A stretch of 42,518 nucleotides of DNA from a bacterium (lineage in GTDB: Bacteria > Planctomycetota > UBA1135 > GCA-002686595), in assembly GCA_024228395.1 (NCBI GenBank), contig JAAETM010000365.1, forward strand, positions 1-42,518. Direction: 5' to 3'. Each line of letters opens with the position of its first letter. The stretch's first letter is position 1. The translations under genes and the position numbers were made by a program. Positions 17,345 through 25,634 of the stretch are shown in pieces. The notes under the pieces are model-generated. The model was not told the DNA's origin. It saw only the letters and a program-made list of their open reading frames with translations, and did not search any database.

Positions 17345-17638
17345 TTAGGACATTTCTTGGAATCCAGAGGCCACCAGACTGCTGATCTCTTCCAAAAGGC
17401 GCTCGCCATCCTGACCTTGGATTCGAAAGCGCAATTGGTCACCTTGCGCAGCGGACAATGTCATCAGCGATAGAATGCTCTTTCCATCCACTTGTCGGTT
17501 ATGACAGGCCACAAACAAGGAACTTTCAAAGCCAGAGGCCAGGGCCGCGATCGCATGGCAGGGGCGCGCATGCAGGCCCGTTTCATTCACGATGGGCAGC
17601 TCCACTTCTAGCAGAGGGTATTCCGAATCGCAGGACAC
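17345..17638 (-). CDS. HPr-type phosphocarrier (NPr-like)
   Basis: HPr proteins pass phosphate from EI to EIIA. The active-site histidine is H23 in ETGLHARP. The regulatory-serine region DGKSILSLMTL keeps the serine (S54, equivalent to HPr Ser46). Length is 97 residues with a GTG start at 17638. It lies 16 bases after the EIIA-Ntr gene and just before pilM. Position beside rpoN, hpf and ptsN suggests the nitrogen-type PTS rather than sugar uptake. No EI gene is in the window. Confidence 0.9.
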   Translation of the reverse strand: MSCDSEYPLLEVELPIVNETGLHARPCHAIAALASGFESSLFVACHNRQVDGKSILSLMTLSAAQGDQLRFRIQGQDGERLLEEISSLVASGFQEMS

Positions 17639-17654
17639 TTGGGCGGGCCTTGGG

Positions 17655-18161
17655 TCAGCTCGTCTTCAGGGGCGACTTCTCTTTTAGAAGCTCGATCAGG
17701 TCGCTGCGCTTGCCAGCACGGCGGGCAAAGGCCCTGAAATCGGCATCCCGACCCAGACTGGCAATCCAGCGCATCATGTTGATGTGATCGTCCGGATCGT
17801 GTCCGGGGGCGGACAATTCAGGCCTCAATATCGCAAAAACCAAGTATACTGGCGCCCCGTCCACGGCATTCCAATCCAGGCCTTCCTTGTGGATGGAAAG
17901 ACTGCAGAGAGGCGTATCCAGGCCCGCCAGAGACACATGGGAGATGGCCACATTCATGCCAACGCCGGTGGTTGCCCTGGCTTCTCGGGCGTGCAGGACC
18001 CTTACCGCCTCCGCGCACAAGCCAGGGTCGAGCGCCTTGCCCTTGACCATATTATTTGCGATTTCTTCTAGCGCGGTGGTCTTGTCGGAGGCCCTGAGGC
18101 CCACACTGCAAACACCCGCGCGAAAACGCTTGTACCAATCAACTGTCGTAGCCCTTGCCAT
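17655..18161 (-). CDS. ptsN: PTS EIIA-Ntr domain protein
   Basis: A stand-alone EIIA domain of the fructose/Ntr type. The phosphorylated histidine lies in TTGVGMNVAISHV (H75; families usually show GIGNGIAIPH, here SH replaces PH). The later block GLDWNAVDGAPVYLVFAIL matches the family pattern eGidfda.Dg.pV.lvf. The 168-residue length is typical (about 150-165). I used ATG 18161 rather than an in-frame TTG at 18170. With rpoN and hpf upstream and HPr downstream it matches the proteobacterial rpoN-hpf-ptsN-npr order, and probably acts in regulation. Confidence 0.88.
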   Translation of the reverse strand: MARATTVDWYKRFRAGVCSVGLRASDKTTALEEIANNMVKGKALDPGLCAEAVRVLHAREARATTGVGMNVAISHVSLAGLDTPLCSLSIHKEGLDWNAVDGAPVYLVFAILRPELSAPGHDPDDHINMMRWIASLGRDADFRAFARRAGKRSDLIELLKEKSPLKTS

Positions 18162-18293
18162 AGTGGCCAAAGCTTACCAAACAGTGATGCGCTCGGGAAC
18201 CTACCGGCGCCGCAAGCTACTTGTGGAATAAGGCGGCAGGGCAAAATAGTGGCTTTACAGGCCCCTGGGCACCCCAAGGGCCAAAAATCCAAC

Positions 18294-18587
18294 CTATCGA
18301 CGATCGGAACGTTTGTCGTGGATCTTACGAAGCTGACAGGTCAAACGGTCGATGGCCTCGTCGAGAGCCCCCATGAGGGTCGAAGTGCTGGCCTTTGCCA
18401 CCAGGGTCCCCGCTCCTCCCACGCCTGCCACGAGCTCCACCATGTGCACCTCGTGGGTCAGATCCAGCCGAGCGGTCAATGAGTCCAAGCGATTTCCAAA
18501 CAGTTGCATCGCGTCCAGTCGACTCTCGACATAGCCACGCGTTTCTTTGGGGACATCCTGATGCATGATGGAGATCTGCTTGTTCAT
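18294..18587 (-). CDS. hpf: Ribosome hibernation promoting factor, short form
   Basis: It binds the 30S A/P sites in stationary phase and shapes or protects idle ribosomes. The 97-residue sequence has HPF features: MNKQISIMHQDVPKETRGYV at the start, the central HEVHMVELVAG strand, and the helix STLMGALDEAIDRLTCQLRKIHDK. The C-terminal dimerisation domain of long HPF is absent. AAGGAA lies six bases before ATG 18587, which decides the start over 18614. Confidence 0.9.
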   Translation of the reverse strand: MNKQISIMHQDVPKETRGYVESRLDAMQLFGNRLDSLTARLDLTHEVHMVELVAGVGGAGTLVAKASTSTLMGALDEAIDRLTCQLRKIHDKRSDRR

Positions 18588-18865
18588 TGCGGTTCCTTGT
18601 GTTGTAGCGGGCACCTGGAGAGAGGGCCCTGGAATTGAATCCCCGAGGAGGGGATCCGCTCGGATTGAGTTGTCAGTTCTTTCGACTTCACGGCCTAGGA
18701 AACTTCAATCCCAAGCGCTCGTCGGTACTCCAATCTGCACCCGCCCCCCCCATTTCGTCAAGGCGTCTCTTCCCGTCGCAACGGCATGCTCCCGCAGGAG
18801 GCACTGCAGCCAGCCAACGCCTTGATTTGGGGCACTCCAAGGTCCACAACACTGCCCGAGCGTGC

Positions 18866-19663
18866 TCAATACTGAAAGGCTCCAGGTACTCCACCAGCGC
18901 CCCGGTCACGTCCAGCAAACACCGGTTCATCATACAGGACCCGCAACAGGTAAAGCCCTTCCGCCGGCGCCGTGACCCCTGCATCCTCACGAACGGTGCT
19001 CTTCAAAGCCAAGTCCACCTGCTGCGGCTTCAAACGCCCGCGCCCCACATCAAGCAGCGTGCCCGCGATAGTACGTACCATATTGTACAGGAAACCATTG
19101 CCCTGCACGATGAACCCCACGCGCTCCGTGCGCGCAAGGATACGAACGCTGTGGATCGTACGAACGGTCGTGGGACGAACGGAACCCGCATTGCTGAAGG
19201 CCTTAAAATCATGCTCCCCCACCAAGCGCGCGGCCGCATCGCGCATGGGCGCCAACTCAAGTGGCGTGCGCACCCAGTGAAACATCGTGCGACCCAAAGG
19301 CGGGCGAAAGCGGGCGGTCTCAACCCAATACCCATAGCGCTTCCCCACCGCATCGAACCGCGCGTGAAAATCCGCACGACAAGTTTCCAATCGCCCGATG
19401 ACACACATACCGCCCAAACGAAAGTTCAACGCATGCCTCAACCGATCATCATCCAACCCAGACTCCAATTGACAATGCGCCACCTGCCGTAGCGCATGCA
19501 CGCCCGTGTCGGTACGCCCCGATCCATAGATCGTCACCACTTCGCCCAAGAGATCCAATAACGCGTCTTCGATGGCTTCTTGCACACTAAGAAAGCCATC
19601 TTGCCTTTGCCATCCAAAATAGGCGGACCCATCGTAGGCGATTTGCATGCGCACTGTTCGCAT
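18866..19663 (-). CDS. truA: tRNA pseudouridine synthase A
   Basis: It makes pseudouridine at positions 38-40 in tRNA anticodon arms. It opens MRTVRMQIAYDGSAYFGWQ, has the catalytic aspartate in GSGRTDTGVHALRQVAH, and shows the family blocks DFHARFDAVGKRYGYWV, GEHDFKAFSN, FLYNMVRTIAGTLLDVGRG and APAEGLYLLRVLYDEP. With 265 residues from ATG 19663 it is family-sized. Upstream in-frame sequence to 19810 lies in a large inverted repeat and is not part of the protein. It sits between rpoN and hpf. Confidence 0.95.
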   Translation of the reverse strand: MRTVRMQIAYDGSAYFGWQRQDGFLSVQEAIEDALLDLLGEVVTIYGSGRTDTGVHALRQVAHCQLESGLDDDRLRHALNFRLGGMCVIGRLETCRADFHARFDAVGKRYGYWVETARFRPPLGRTMFHWVRTPLELAPMRDAAARLVGEHDFKAFSNAGSVRPTTVRTIHSVRILARTERVGFIVQGNGFLYNMVRTIAGTLLDVGRGRLKPQQVDLALKSTVREDAGVTAPAEGLYLLRVLYDEPVFAGRDRGAGGVPGAFQY

Positions 19664-19757
19664 GCGGGGAGGGTACCTTCGGCACGCGAAGCTTGCAAAT
19701 GGCAAGGGTCTTGAGGTGGTTGCCTTTGGACCCTGTAATGATTTGAAGGCGCTGAGG

Positions 19758-19858
19758 TGGGGAGAGCCGGATGGAGAGAGGGGTGCGGCAGAAGCTCTCT
19801 CGGTTCGCACAAAGCCAAGAGCTTCCGCTGCCCCCCTCTCTCCATTCGGCTCTCCCCA
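19758..19858. repeat. 41-bp imperfect inverted repeat between rpoN and truA
   Basis: Arms 19758-19798 and 19818-19858 are reverse complements with four mismatches, separated by 19 bases. The structure starts 12 bases after the rpoN stop and ends about 95 bases before truA. It can fold as a long hairpin in RNA from either strand. No T-run follows, so besides termination it could be a mobile miniature element or an RNase III-type processing site. Confidence 0.75.
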
Positions 19859-19869
19859 ACGCAGCGCAA

Positions 19870-21201
19870 CTAAGCCGCCGCGTGGACCTTGCGTTGATAG
19901 GAACTCTTGATCCCCAGTTCCTTGCGATATTTGGCCACCGTCCGGCGAGCGACTTTGTGCCCGGCGGCCCGTAGGGATTTGACCAGGTGTTCGTCAGACA
20001 ATGGGTTGACAGGGTCTTCTTCGTTGACCATTTTGCGCACGACTTCCCGCAAGTCGTCGCGGGCGGCACCGCCGGCTTCTGTTTGGAAAAACCAGCGTAG
20101 CGAAAGAACCCCATGGGGTGTATCCACGTATTTTCCGGCAACAGCACGGCTTACAGTGCTAGGTGCCAAGCTCAACCGTTCCGCGACTGTGGCCATTGAT
20201 AGTGGCACTAGATGCCCGCTACCTAGTTTAAGGAAAGCGGACTGGACTTCGAAAACTGCGCGGGCCACGCGTAAGAGGGTTACTTCTCTTTGCTGCACGG
20301 CGTCGAGCAACCAGCGCGCTTCGTCTACCTTGCGCCGCAGGTGTTGTCGCACTTCGGCTGGTAGGTCCCCGTCTTGGCTCATGTTCTTGACATCGGGATC
20401 GATGCACAGGGCCGGCCATTGGCTGCGGTCTACCTTTAGCGACAAGGTCCCGTCTAGCTGTTGAATCAGGCTTAGATCGGGGTGGATCGCAGGGGCCAAT
20501 TGCCCCGCCAACGCGGCCGCGGGCCGGGGATCCAACTGGGACAGGCGTTTCACAAGGGACTTCAAGTCCGCGAGTGTGATCGATAATTGGCTAGCCACCT
20601 TGGGCCATTTGTTGCGTGCCAGATCATCGAGATGGTCTTCGAGCATGCAGCACAGGAGAGCGTAATTGGGTTCATCCGGATCCAACTGCAATAGCATGGC
20701 TTCCACCGCATCGCGGCCACCGATCCCCCTGGGCTCCAAACCCTGCAAGCCAGCGATGGCGCGACCCAGGCTTGCAACGCCGCCGCCCAAACCCGCGGAA
20801 ATAGCTCCTTGCAGGAGATCTTCATCGCTGGAACCCAAGTACCCGGCCTCGTCCAGGCAAGAGACCAAAAAACGCACCCATTCCAATTCCCCCGCAGGCA
20901 GATCCATGCCCGCCAATTGAAGTTCTACCTGACCATTGAGCCCCAGCTCCCGGTCCGGCTGGTTCTGCAGCATCTCGTGATGCGCGTCCCGGGCCTCCCG
21001 TCCGCGTGCGCCCCCACCCTTGCCCAAACCAGGCATTTCCGAGTGTGCGGACTCCAGCTCCAAGGCTTCGTTCTTGAGCGCGGCCTCGGCCACGTAGGTG
21101 CACAGGTCCATGGCCCCCAACTGCAACACCTCTATGGCCTGCAGCATGCGGGGCTGCAGAAGCATCTTTTGCTCTGTCCGGAGGGACAGGCCTTGGTGCA
21201 T
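19870..21201 (-). CDS. rpoN: RNA polymerase sigma-54 factor
   Basis: Sigma-54 directs polymerase to -24/-12 promoters activated by AAA+ enhancer-binding proteins. Region I begins MHQGLSLRTEQKMLLQPRML, matching the usual MKQGLQLR start. That supports ATG 21201; ATG 21216, with GGGGAGGG directly before it, would add five residues. The core-binding region follows, then the helix-turn-helix (MATVAERLSLAPSTVSRAVAG) and DTPHGVLSLRWFF. The RpoN box ARRTVAKYRK is at residues 418-427 of 443. It heads the rpoN-truA-hpf-ptsN-HPr-pil series. Confidence 0.96.
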   Translation of the reverse strand: MHQGLSLRTEQKMLLQPRMLQAIEVLQLGAMDLCTYVAEAALKNEALELESAHSEMPGLGKGGGARGREARDAHHEMLQNQPDRELGLNGQVELQLAGMDLPAGELEWVRFLVSCLDEAGYLGSSDEDLLQGAISAGLGGGVASLGRAIAGLQGLEPRGIGGRDAVEAMLLQLDPDEPNYALLCCMLEDHLDDLARNKWPKVASQLSITLADLKSLVKRLSQLDPRPAAALAGQLAPAIHPDLSLIQQLDGTLSLKVDRSQWPALCIDPDVKNMSQDGDLPAEVRQHLRRKVDEARWLLDAVQQREVTLLRVARAVFEVQSAFLKLGSGHLVPLSMATVAERLSLAPSTVSRAVAGKYVDTPHGVLSLRWFFQTEAGGAARDDLREVVRKMVNEEDPVNPLSDEHLVKSLRAAGHKVARRTVAKYRKELGIKSSYQRKVHAAA

Positions 21202-21493
21202 TCCAGGGTGGGACATCCCTCCCCTATCGGCCACAGGCCCAATTTGGTTTAGCCCCGGAGCACCGCGCGTGCCAAGCGGAGGGAAAAAAACCACTGCCTG
21301 GGTTCGGTGTTGATGACCCGGTGCAAGCATGGAGCGCCCCCCTTGGGGCCTGGAACCGGAATCGTCGGACCGGCAGGGCCTCCGGGTTGGCCGGAACCCC
21401 AAAAAAAACGAGCCTGTGGAGCTTGAATCGATGCTTTTTGGAGGTTCTGCCAGATCAATCCACACGGAACCCAGACAGTTGCAAAAAAACCAC
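21202..21493. other. Upstream region of rpoN
   Basis: This 292-bp gap holds three A-runs (7 to 8 A) on the plus strand. The 12-mer aaaaaaaccact occurs twice, at 21284-21295 and 21483-21494; the second touches the recR stop. On the transcribed strand these are T-runs and may end recR transcription. I see no gene and no firm promoter. Confidence 0.5.
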
Positions 21494-22102
21494 TCAGCGA
21501 ATTTTGACTTCCCGTCGACCCTCAAGGGCATCCTCGATGACCCCCTTGTGCATATACTCAATGGCCGCACCGGCGGGCAGGCCACGGGCTAGGCGGGTGA
21601 TCTTCAGCTCTGGGAGTCCGGCTGAATCCAGGGCCTCCAGGACCAACTGGGCGGTGGCCTCCCCCTCCGCATCGGGATCGGTGGCTAATATCAGTTCTCG
21701 CACTTGGCCTTCGCGCAGGCGGACGATCAGGGATGGAATCGAAAGGTGCCACTCATCGGTGCCTTCCGCCGGCTGCCAGGCGCCCATCAGGACGTGGTAC
21801 AGGCCTTCGAAGACCCCAGCGCGCTCTAGGGCCTCCACATGGCGCGGCTCTTCCACCACCGCCACCAGGCTCGCATCACGGCTTTCATCATTGCAGATCC
21901 CGCAGGGGTCCTGCTGGGCCACGTTTCCGCAGACACGGCAGCGTTTGGCTTCGCCCAAGGCCCTGTCGATGGCGCGGGCCAAAGCGGAGCTGGACGGATC
22001 GCGCAGCACATGAAACGCCAAACGTTCCGCGGTGCGTCGTCCAATGCCGGGGAAGCGCTGGAAAGCGTCCATCAAGGCTTCGATCGGTTCGGGATATGCC
22101 AA
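21494..22102 (-). CDS. recR: Recombination protein RecR
   Basis: RecR works with RecO/RecF to load RecA at gaps. The 202-residue protein shows the helix-hairpin-helix (RFPGIGRRTAERLAFH), the zinc finger with C55, C58, C67 and C70 (CRVCGN..DPCGIC), and a Toprim domain (LVAVVEEPRHVEALE; ILATDPDAEGEATAQLV). The end reads TRLARGLPAGAAIEYMHKGV. It follows ybaB by 19 bases, the standard dnaX-ybaB-recR order. Confidence 0.97.
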   Translation of the reverse strand: MAYPEPIEALMDAFQRFPGIGRRTAERLAFHVLRDPSSSALARAIDRALGEAKRCRVCGNVAQQDPCGICNDESRDASLVAVVEEPRHVEALERAGVFEGLYHVLMGAWQPAEGTDEWHLSIPSLIVRLREGQVRELILATDPDAEGEATAQLVLEALDSAGLPELKITRLARGLPAGAAIEYMHKGVIEDALEGRREVKIR

Positions 22103-22121
22103 TGATTCAAGCGGTCAGGGT

Positions 22122-22442
22122 TTAGAGCAAACCAGGAAGATTGAGCCCACCCGTCACATCGCCCATACGCTGCTCGCGCAAGCGCTCCACCTTGGCTTGA
22201 CCATCTTTGAAGGCCATCATGATCAGCTCTTGCATGTCTTGGATGCCAGCACCGTAGGCTTCCTTGGACACCTCGATCTTAAGCATCTGACCACTGCCAT
22301 TGAACTCCACCGTGACGGCTCCACCACCGGCGGTGCCAATCACGCGTTCGTTTTCCAGGGCGGCCTTGGCCTCACCGATGGCTCGCTGCATCTTTTGCGC
22401 CTGCGCCAGCAGGTTGCCCATGTCTCCGAGGGGTCCACTCAT
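22122..22442 (-). CDS. ybaB: YbaB/EbfC nucleoid-associated protein
   Basis: A small dimeric DNA-binding protein of the YbaB/EbfC family. It starts MSGPLGDMGNLLAQAQKMQ and contains GTAGGGAVTVEFNGSGQMLKIEV and the C-terminal GDVTGGLNLPGLL, all typical. Length is 106 residues from ATG 22442; in-frame sequence further upstream is the end of dnaX read in another frame. It lies between dnaX and recR. Confidence 0.95.
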   Translation of the reverse strand: MSGPLGDMGNLLAQAQKMQRAIGEAKAALENERVIGTAGGGAVTVEFNGSGQMLKIEVSKEAYGAGIQDMQELIMMAFKDGQAKVERLREQRMGDVTGGLNLPGLL

Positions 22443-22521
22443 TTGATTCTCTTGTATTCTTGCCCTGGGGCTGTTGCATATCGGGGAAATGGGTCTTTGC
22501 GGACCCGCGAAAATCGGAAGA

Positions 22522-24237
22522 TCAGTCCACACGACCATCGAAGCGGCGCACCACTTCGGAGGTGAAATCGTCCTTTTGCCACTCGGCAGATTGGGCCTCG
22601 TCTTGAAGGTCAAGCTGCATGTCTTGGCCCATGGCTTCGGACATGGCCAGGGTACAAACCCTTGCGTTGCGCCGGTCCATGATCATGTCACGCTCACCAT
22701 CGGCAAGACGCGACAATTGGATGACCGCGCGACCGTCGCCGATTTGAGCTAGGCGGCCCCGGCGTTCCAGGATGTCCACGAGGGACGAGGACTTTGCTTT
22801 GAGCTCCAGCAAAAAAGCATCCCAAGCCTGGGCGGCGCTGCCGGGAGTGCCGGTACGGATCGCCTTGCGCTTTGCAGGGCGCGGGATTTCTTTGGTCGGG
22901 ATTTCAGGCTTGGGCGCGGGGGTTGCAGGCGCCTGTGAAGCCTGGGGAACGTTCTGATTGGACTCCGGGGTTGCCTCCTGCTTGGGGGCTACCGGTTTTG
23001 AGGCCGCTTGGGAAACCACGGCCGGTTGGGGAGCTGGGGCCTGCGCGGGAGACGATTGGGCGGCAAAGCCGGGCTGGGCGCCGCCCTGGAGCAAGCGCCG
23101 CTCCAGACCTTCCAAGCGGTCACACCAATCGCCCAGGGGCATGGTGTGACCCGCACCGCACAGGTCCAACAGGGTGACCTCGAGGATCAATCGACCATGG
23201 CTGGGCAAGAGGCGCATGCGCTCGCGGGCGTGCAGCAATTCCTGGAGCCAAAGCTCGAGACGTTCGGCGCCAATGGCCTTGCCGCTTTCGACCAGCTTCA
23301 CGCGGGCTTGGTCGTCCAAGGCCAAACCTTCGAGCATGGGCGCGTTGGCACCGCACAGGTTGGCGAGCAGGGTCGCTCGCAGGTAATCCAAAAGCTCCGC
23401 CAGCCAATCGGCTTCGACCCCTTCAACGCTGGGTAGATCGGCCAACAGTTCAGCTTTATCCCCGGCCAAAATGTGGGCCACCACCTGGGCCATGCCCACG
23501 TTTTTCTCGTCGCCGGACAAGCGGTCCATGTCCGCCAGGCGAGGCTTGTCCCCCACCATCGACAACAATTGATCGGCGATGGAAAGTGCGTCGCGCATGC
23601 CGCCGCGAGCGCGACGGGCAATCTCCTCGCAAACGCCGCCTTCGGCTTCGACGTTTTCAGCGACGAAGACCTCCTGCAAGCGGCCCACGATACGCTCCTC
23701 GGGCAAGGGGCTGAGTTTCAACACCTGACAACGGGACAGGATCGTGTCGAGCACCTTGTGGGGCTCGGTGGTTGCGAAGAGGAACTTCACGTGGGACGGC
23801 GGTTCCTCCAGGGTCTTCAACAGTGCGTTGAAGGCCGCCTTGGAAAGCATGTGCACCTCATCGATGATGAAGATCTTGAAGCGCGCACAAAGCGGTTTGT
23901 ATCCCGCTTGATCCCGCAGGGTGCGCACGTCGTCCACGCTGGTATTGGAGGCGGCGTCGATCTCGAGCACGTCGGCCTCGGCACCACGGTCCATGGCCAC
24001 GCAGCGTTCGCACTTGCCGCAGGCTTCCGTGGTCGGACCTTGCTCGCAGTTCAGGGCCTTAGCAAGCAAGCGGGCCGTGGTCGTTTTGCCCGTGCCGCGC
24101 GGGCCGGTGAACAGGTAGGCGTGGGCAATTCGATCCTTCTCAATCGCCCCACGCAGGGTATTGATGATGATCTCTTGCCCCGCGACCTCCGCAAAGGTCG
24201 TCGGACGGTACTTTCGGGCCAATACCAAGTAGGACAT
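22522..24237 (-). CDS. dnaX: DNA polymerase III subunits gamma/tau
   Basis: This is the clamp-loader ATPase. Motifs: MSYLVLARKYRPTTFAEVAGQ, Walker A GPRGTGKT (45-52), a zinc module with C64, C73, C76 and C79, the DEVH box IIDEVHML (125-131), and sensor 1 with arginine finger TTEPHKVLDTILSRCQ. After domain III comes a proline/alanine/glutamine linker (about 390-470) and a C-terminal tau-like domain. Length is 571 residues. I saw no A-run slippery site for making a short gamma form. The gene follows the SRP RNA by 62 bases. Confidence 0.97.
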   Translation of the reverse strand: MSYLVLARKYRPTTFAEVAGQEIIINTLRGAIEKDRIAHAYLFTGPRGTGKTTTARLLAKALNCEQGPTTEACGKCERCVAMDRGAEADVLEIDAASNTSVDDVRTLRDQAGYKPLCARFKIFIIDEVHMLSKAAFNALLKTLEEPPSHVKFLFATTEPHKVLDTILSRCQVLKLSPLPEERIVGRLQEVFVAENVEAEGGVCEEIARRARGGMRDALSIADQLLSMVGDKPRLADMDRLSGDEKNVGMAQVVAHILAGDKAELLADLPSVEGVEADWLAELLDYLRATLLANLCGANAPMLEGLALDDQARVKLVESGKAIGAERLELWLQELLHARERMRLLPSHGRLILEVTLLDLCGAGHTMPLGDWCDRLEGLERRLLQGGAQPGFAAQSSPAQAPAPQPAVVSQAASKPVAPKQEATPESNQNVPQASQAPATPAPKPEIPTKEIPRPAKRKAIRTGTPGSAAQAWDAFLLELKAKSSSLVDILERRGRLAQIGDGRAVIQLSRLADGERDMIMDRRNARVCTLAMSEAMGQDMQLDLQDEAQSAEWQKDDFTSEVVRRFDGRVD

Positions 24238-24299
24238 GCCCCTAGGTTAGCGGATTCAGCGCCGCTTTCGATCAGCAAAACAGAACCCAAAAAAGGGGA

Positions 24300-24428
24300 G
24301 GACACGCCCGCCGGAGGGCCCGGGCACCTCATGCCTGGACCAAAGTCCTTAGGGCTGCTCCGTTCCCGGCCTGACCCGGTTCGAACCCGATCCATCATGT
24401 GGGACCGGACCCACCGCCAGGCGTGTCC
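24300..24428 (-). ncRNA. ffs: Signal recognition particle RNA (4.5S type)
   Basis: The ends GGACACGCC (24428-24420) and GGCGTGTCC (24308-24300) close a perfect 9-bp terminal helix. The apical part (about 24352-24377) reads GTCAGGCCGGGAACGGAGCA and then GCC: the conserved domain IV with the CAGG/AGCA internal loop, a CCG/CGG stem and a GGAA tetraloop that bind Ffh. It is 129 bases, small type without an Alu domain. TCCCC and six T follow the terminal helix, a likely terminator. Its place between tRNA-Ser and dnaX matches the B. subtilis scr locus. Confidence 0.92.
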
Positions 24429-24526
24429 ATTTGTCGCTTTGCATGCTTCAAGGGCTTTTGGCTCCGAAAGCTCCCCCCAAGAAACATGTCGATGCTCGAT
24501 CCGGTCTCTGGCGATCCTGGGGTTGG

Positions 24527-24616
24527 TGGCGGAGAGAGAGGGATTTGAACCCTCGGTGCAGTTACCCACACACACGCTTTCCAAGCGTGCTCCTTAAGCC
24601 ACTCAGACATCTCTCC
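24527..24616 (-). tRNA. tRNA-Ser (GGA)
   Basis: A class II tRNA of 90 bases. The acceptor is GGAGAGA/TCTCTCC with discriminator G and encoded CCA. The anticodon arm is CACGC-TTGGAAA-GCGTG, anticodon GGA, reading UCC and UCU. A long variable arm (TGTGTGGGTAACTGCACC) and T arm GAGGGTTCAAATCCCTC are present. Confidence 0.97.
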
Positions 24617-24690
24617 TATTGTTCTCCCCGCCGAAACGGGGATTGCATAGTTTATAACCAAACGCAGCCTATCTGCATAGGCGGCTGGGG

Positions 24691-24780
24691 TGGCGGTGAG
24701 GGAGGGATTTGAACCCCCGGTGCAGTTGCCCACACTCTAGTTTTCGAAACTAGCTCATTAAGCCGCTCTGACACCTCACC
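24691..24780 (-). tRNA. tRNA-Ser (CGA)
   Basis: A class II tRNA of 90 bases. The acceptor is GGTGAGG/CCTCACC with discriminator G and encoded CCA. The anticodon arm is CTAGT-TTCGAAA-ACTAG, anticodon CGA, reading UCG. The long variable arm and T arm closely resemble the neighbouring tRNA-Ser(GGA), so the two may be old duplicates. Confidence 0.97.
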
Positions 24781-24886
24781 TTGGGATTGGTTCCCTATCG
24801 AAAACCCAGGGGGCATTCTTGAGGGCACCTGCGGGGCCCAATCCGAATTCAAGACCCGAATTGAGGCTCCATCAACCAAGCAACCA

Positions 24887-25498
24887 CTAGGAACGGTCCT
24901 GGGACCGCTTCTTGCGTGCTGCTTCGCGTTTGCTTTTAAAGAACGTTCGGAGAAGGTCCGCGGCCTCGTCGGCTCGAACCCCTTCCGTGTATTTGACCTG
25001 GTGATTGGCATCGGGATGGTCCAAAACGTGGCCCAAGGAAACGCAACCTCCGAATTTCTTGTCTCGCACCCCCCACACCACGCGTTCCACACGGGCATGC
25101 ACAAGGGCTCCAGCGCACATAAAGCAGGGTTCCACGGTGGTGTAAACCACGGCACCGGGAAGGCGCAGGTCGCCCGTGGCCTGGGTGGCACGTTGGATGG
25201 CGCGCAGTTCGGCGTGGGCGCAAGGATCTCGGCGCCAGCGGGTTTGGTTATGGCCCCTGGCCAGTACCTGGCCATTGAGCACTAGGACGGCCCCGATGGG
25301 AACCTCATCCAAGCACCCGGCGCTGTGGGCTTCCTCAAGGGCCAAGCCCATGAAGTAGCGATCCTGCTCTTGTTCAGCCTGCCCCTGCACGGTGGCTTCC
25401 GAGGTCTCCGAAACGGCTTCTCTTGAAGCGGGGTCGGGACTGGGTTCCACAGGGCTGGTTTTCGACGAAAAACGGTCCGGGTTATCAGGGATCATCAT
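24887..25498 (-). CDS. tadA: tRNA-specific adenosine deaminase
   Basis: It deaminates A34 of tRNA-Arg(ACG) to inosine. The zinc-deaminase motifs are CAHAELRAIQ (H95, catalytic E97) and VEPCFMCAGALVHARV (C125, C128), with DEVPIGAVLV and GVRDKKFGGCVSL as in TadA. About 45 extra, likely disordered residues precede the fold at DRYFMGLALEEA. I used ATG 25498; other in-frame ATGs are at 25495 and 25555, none with a clear ribosome site. The frame reads on upstream into the tRNA-Arg gene, which is not coding. Length is about 203 residues. Confidence 0.93.
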   Translation of the reverse strand: MMIPDNPDRFSSKTSPVEPSPDPASREAVSETSEATVQGQAEQEQDRYFMGLALEEAHSAGCLDEVPIGAVLVLNGQVLARGHNQTRWRRDPCAHAELRAIQRATQATGDLRLPGAVVYTTVEPCFMCAGALVHARVERVVWGVRDKKFGGCVSLGHVLDHPDANHQVKYTEGVRADEAADLLRTFFKSKREAARKKRSQDRS

Positions 25499-25634
25499 GG
25501 CTGCGATCCAGTTGAAAAAAACCGGGGTGGTTTTCTGGGGCCTGGTCACGACCATCGCCAGACAGCTAGAAAACCGATGAGCCCGCCAAACAAGGCTGGC
25601 TGCGAAGGTCTCCCGCGCGGGTCCAGCGTGGGGG

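Noticed and set aside
18688-18990. Minus-strand open frame overlapping the truA end, cysteine-containing
   Set aside because: Overlaps the conserved TruA C-terminus in another frame and has no recognisable motif or ribosome site.
22522-24237. Programmed frameshift for a gamma form of DnaX
   Set aside because: No A-run slippery heptamer with a following hairpin was seen on the coding strand; the A-run near 22811 is on the opposite strand.
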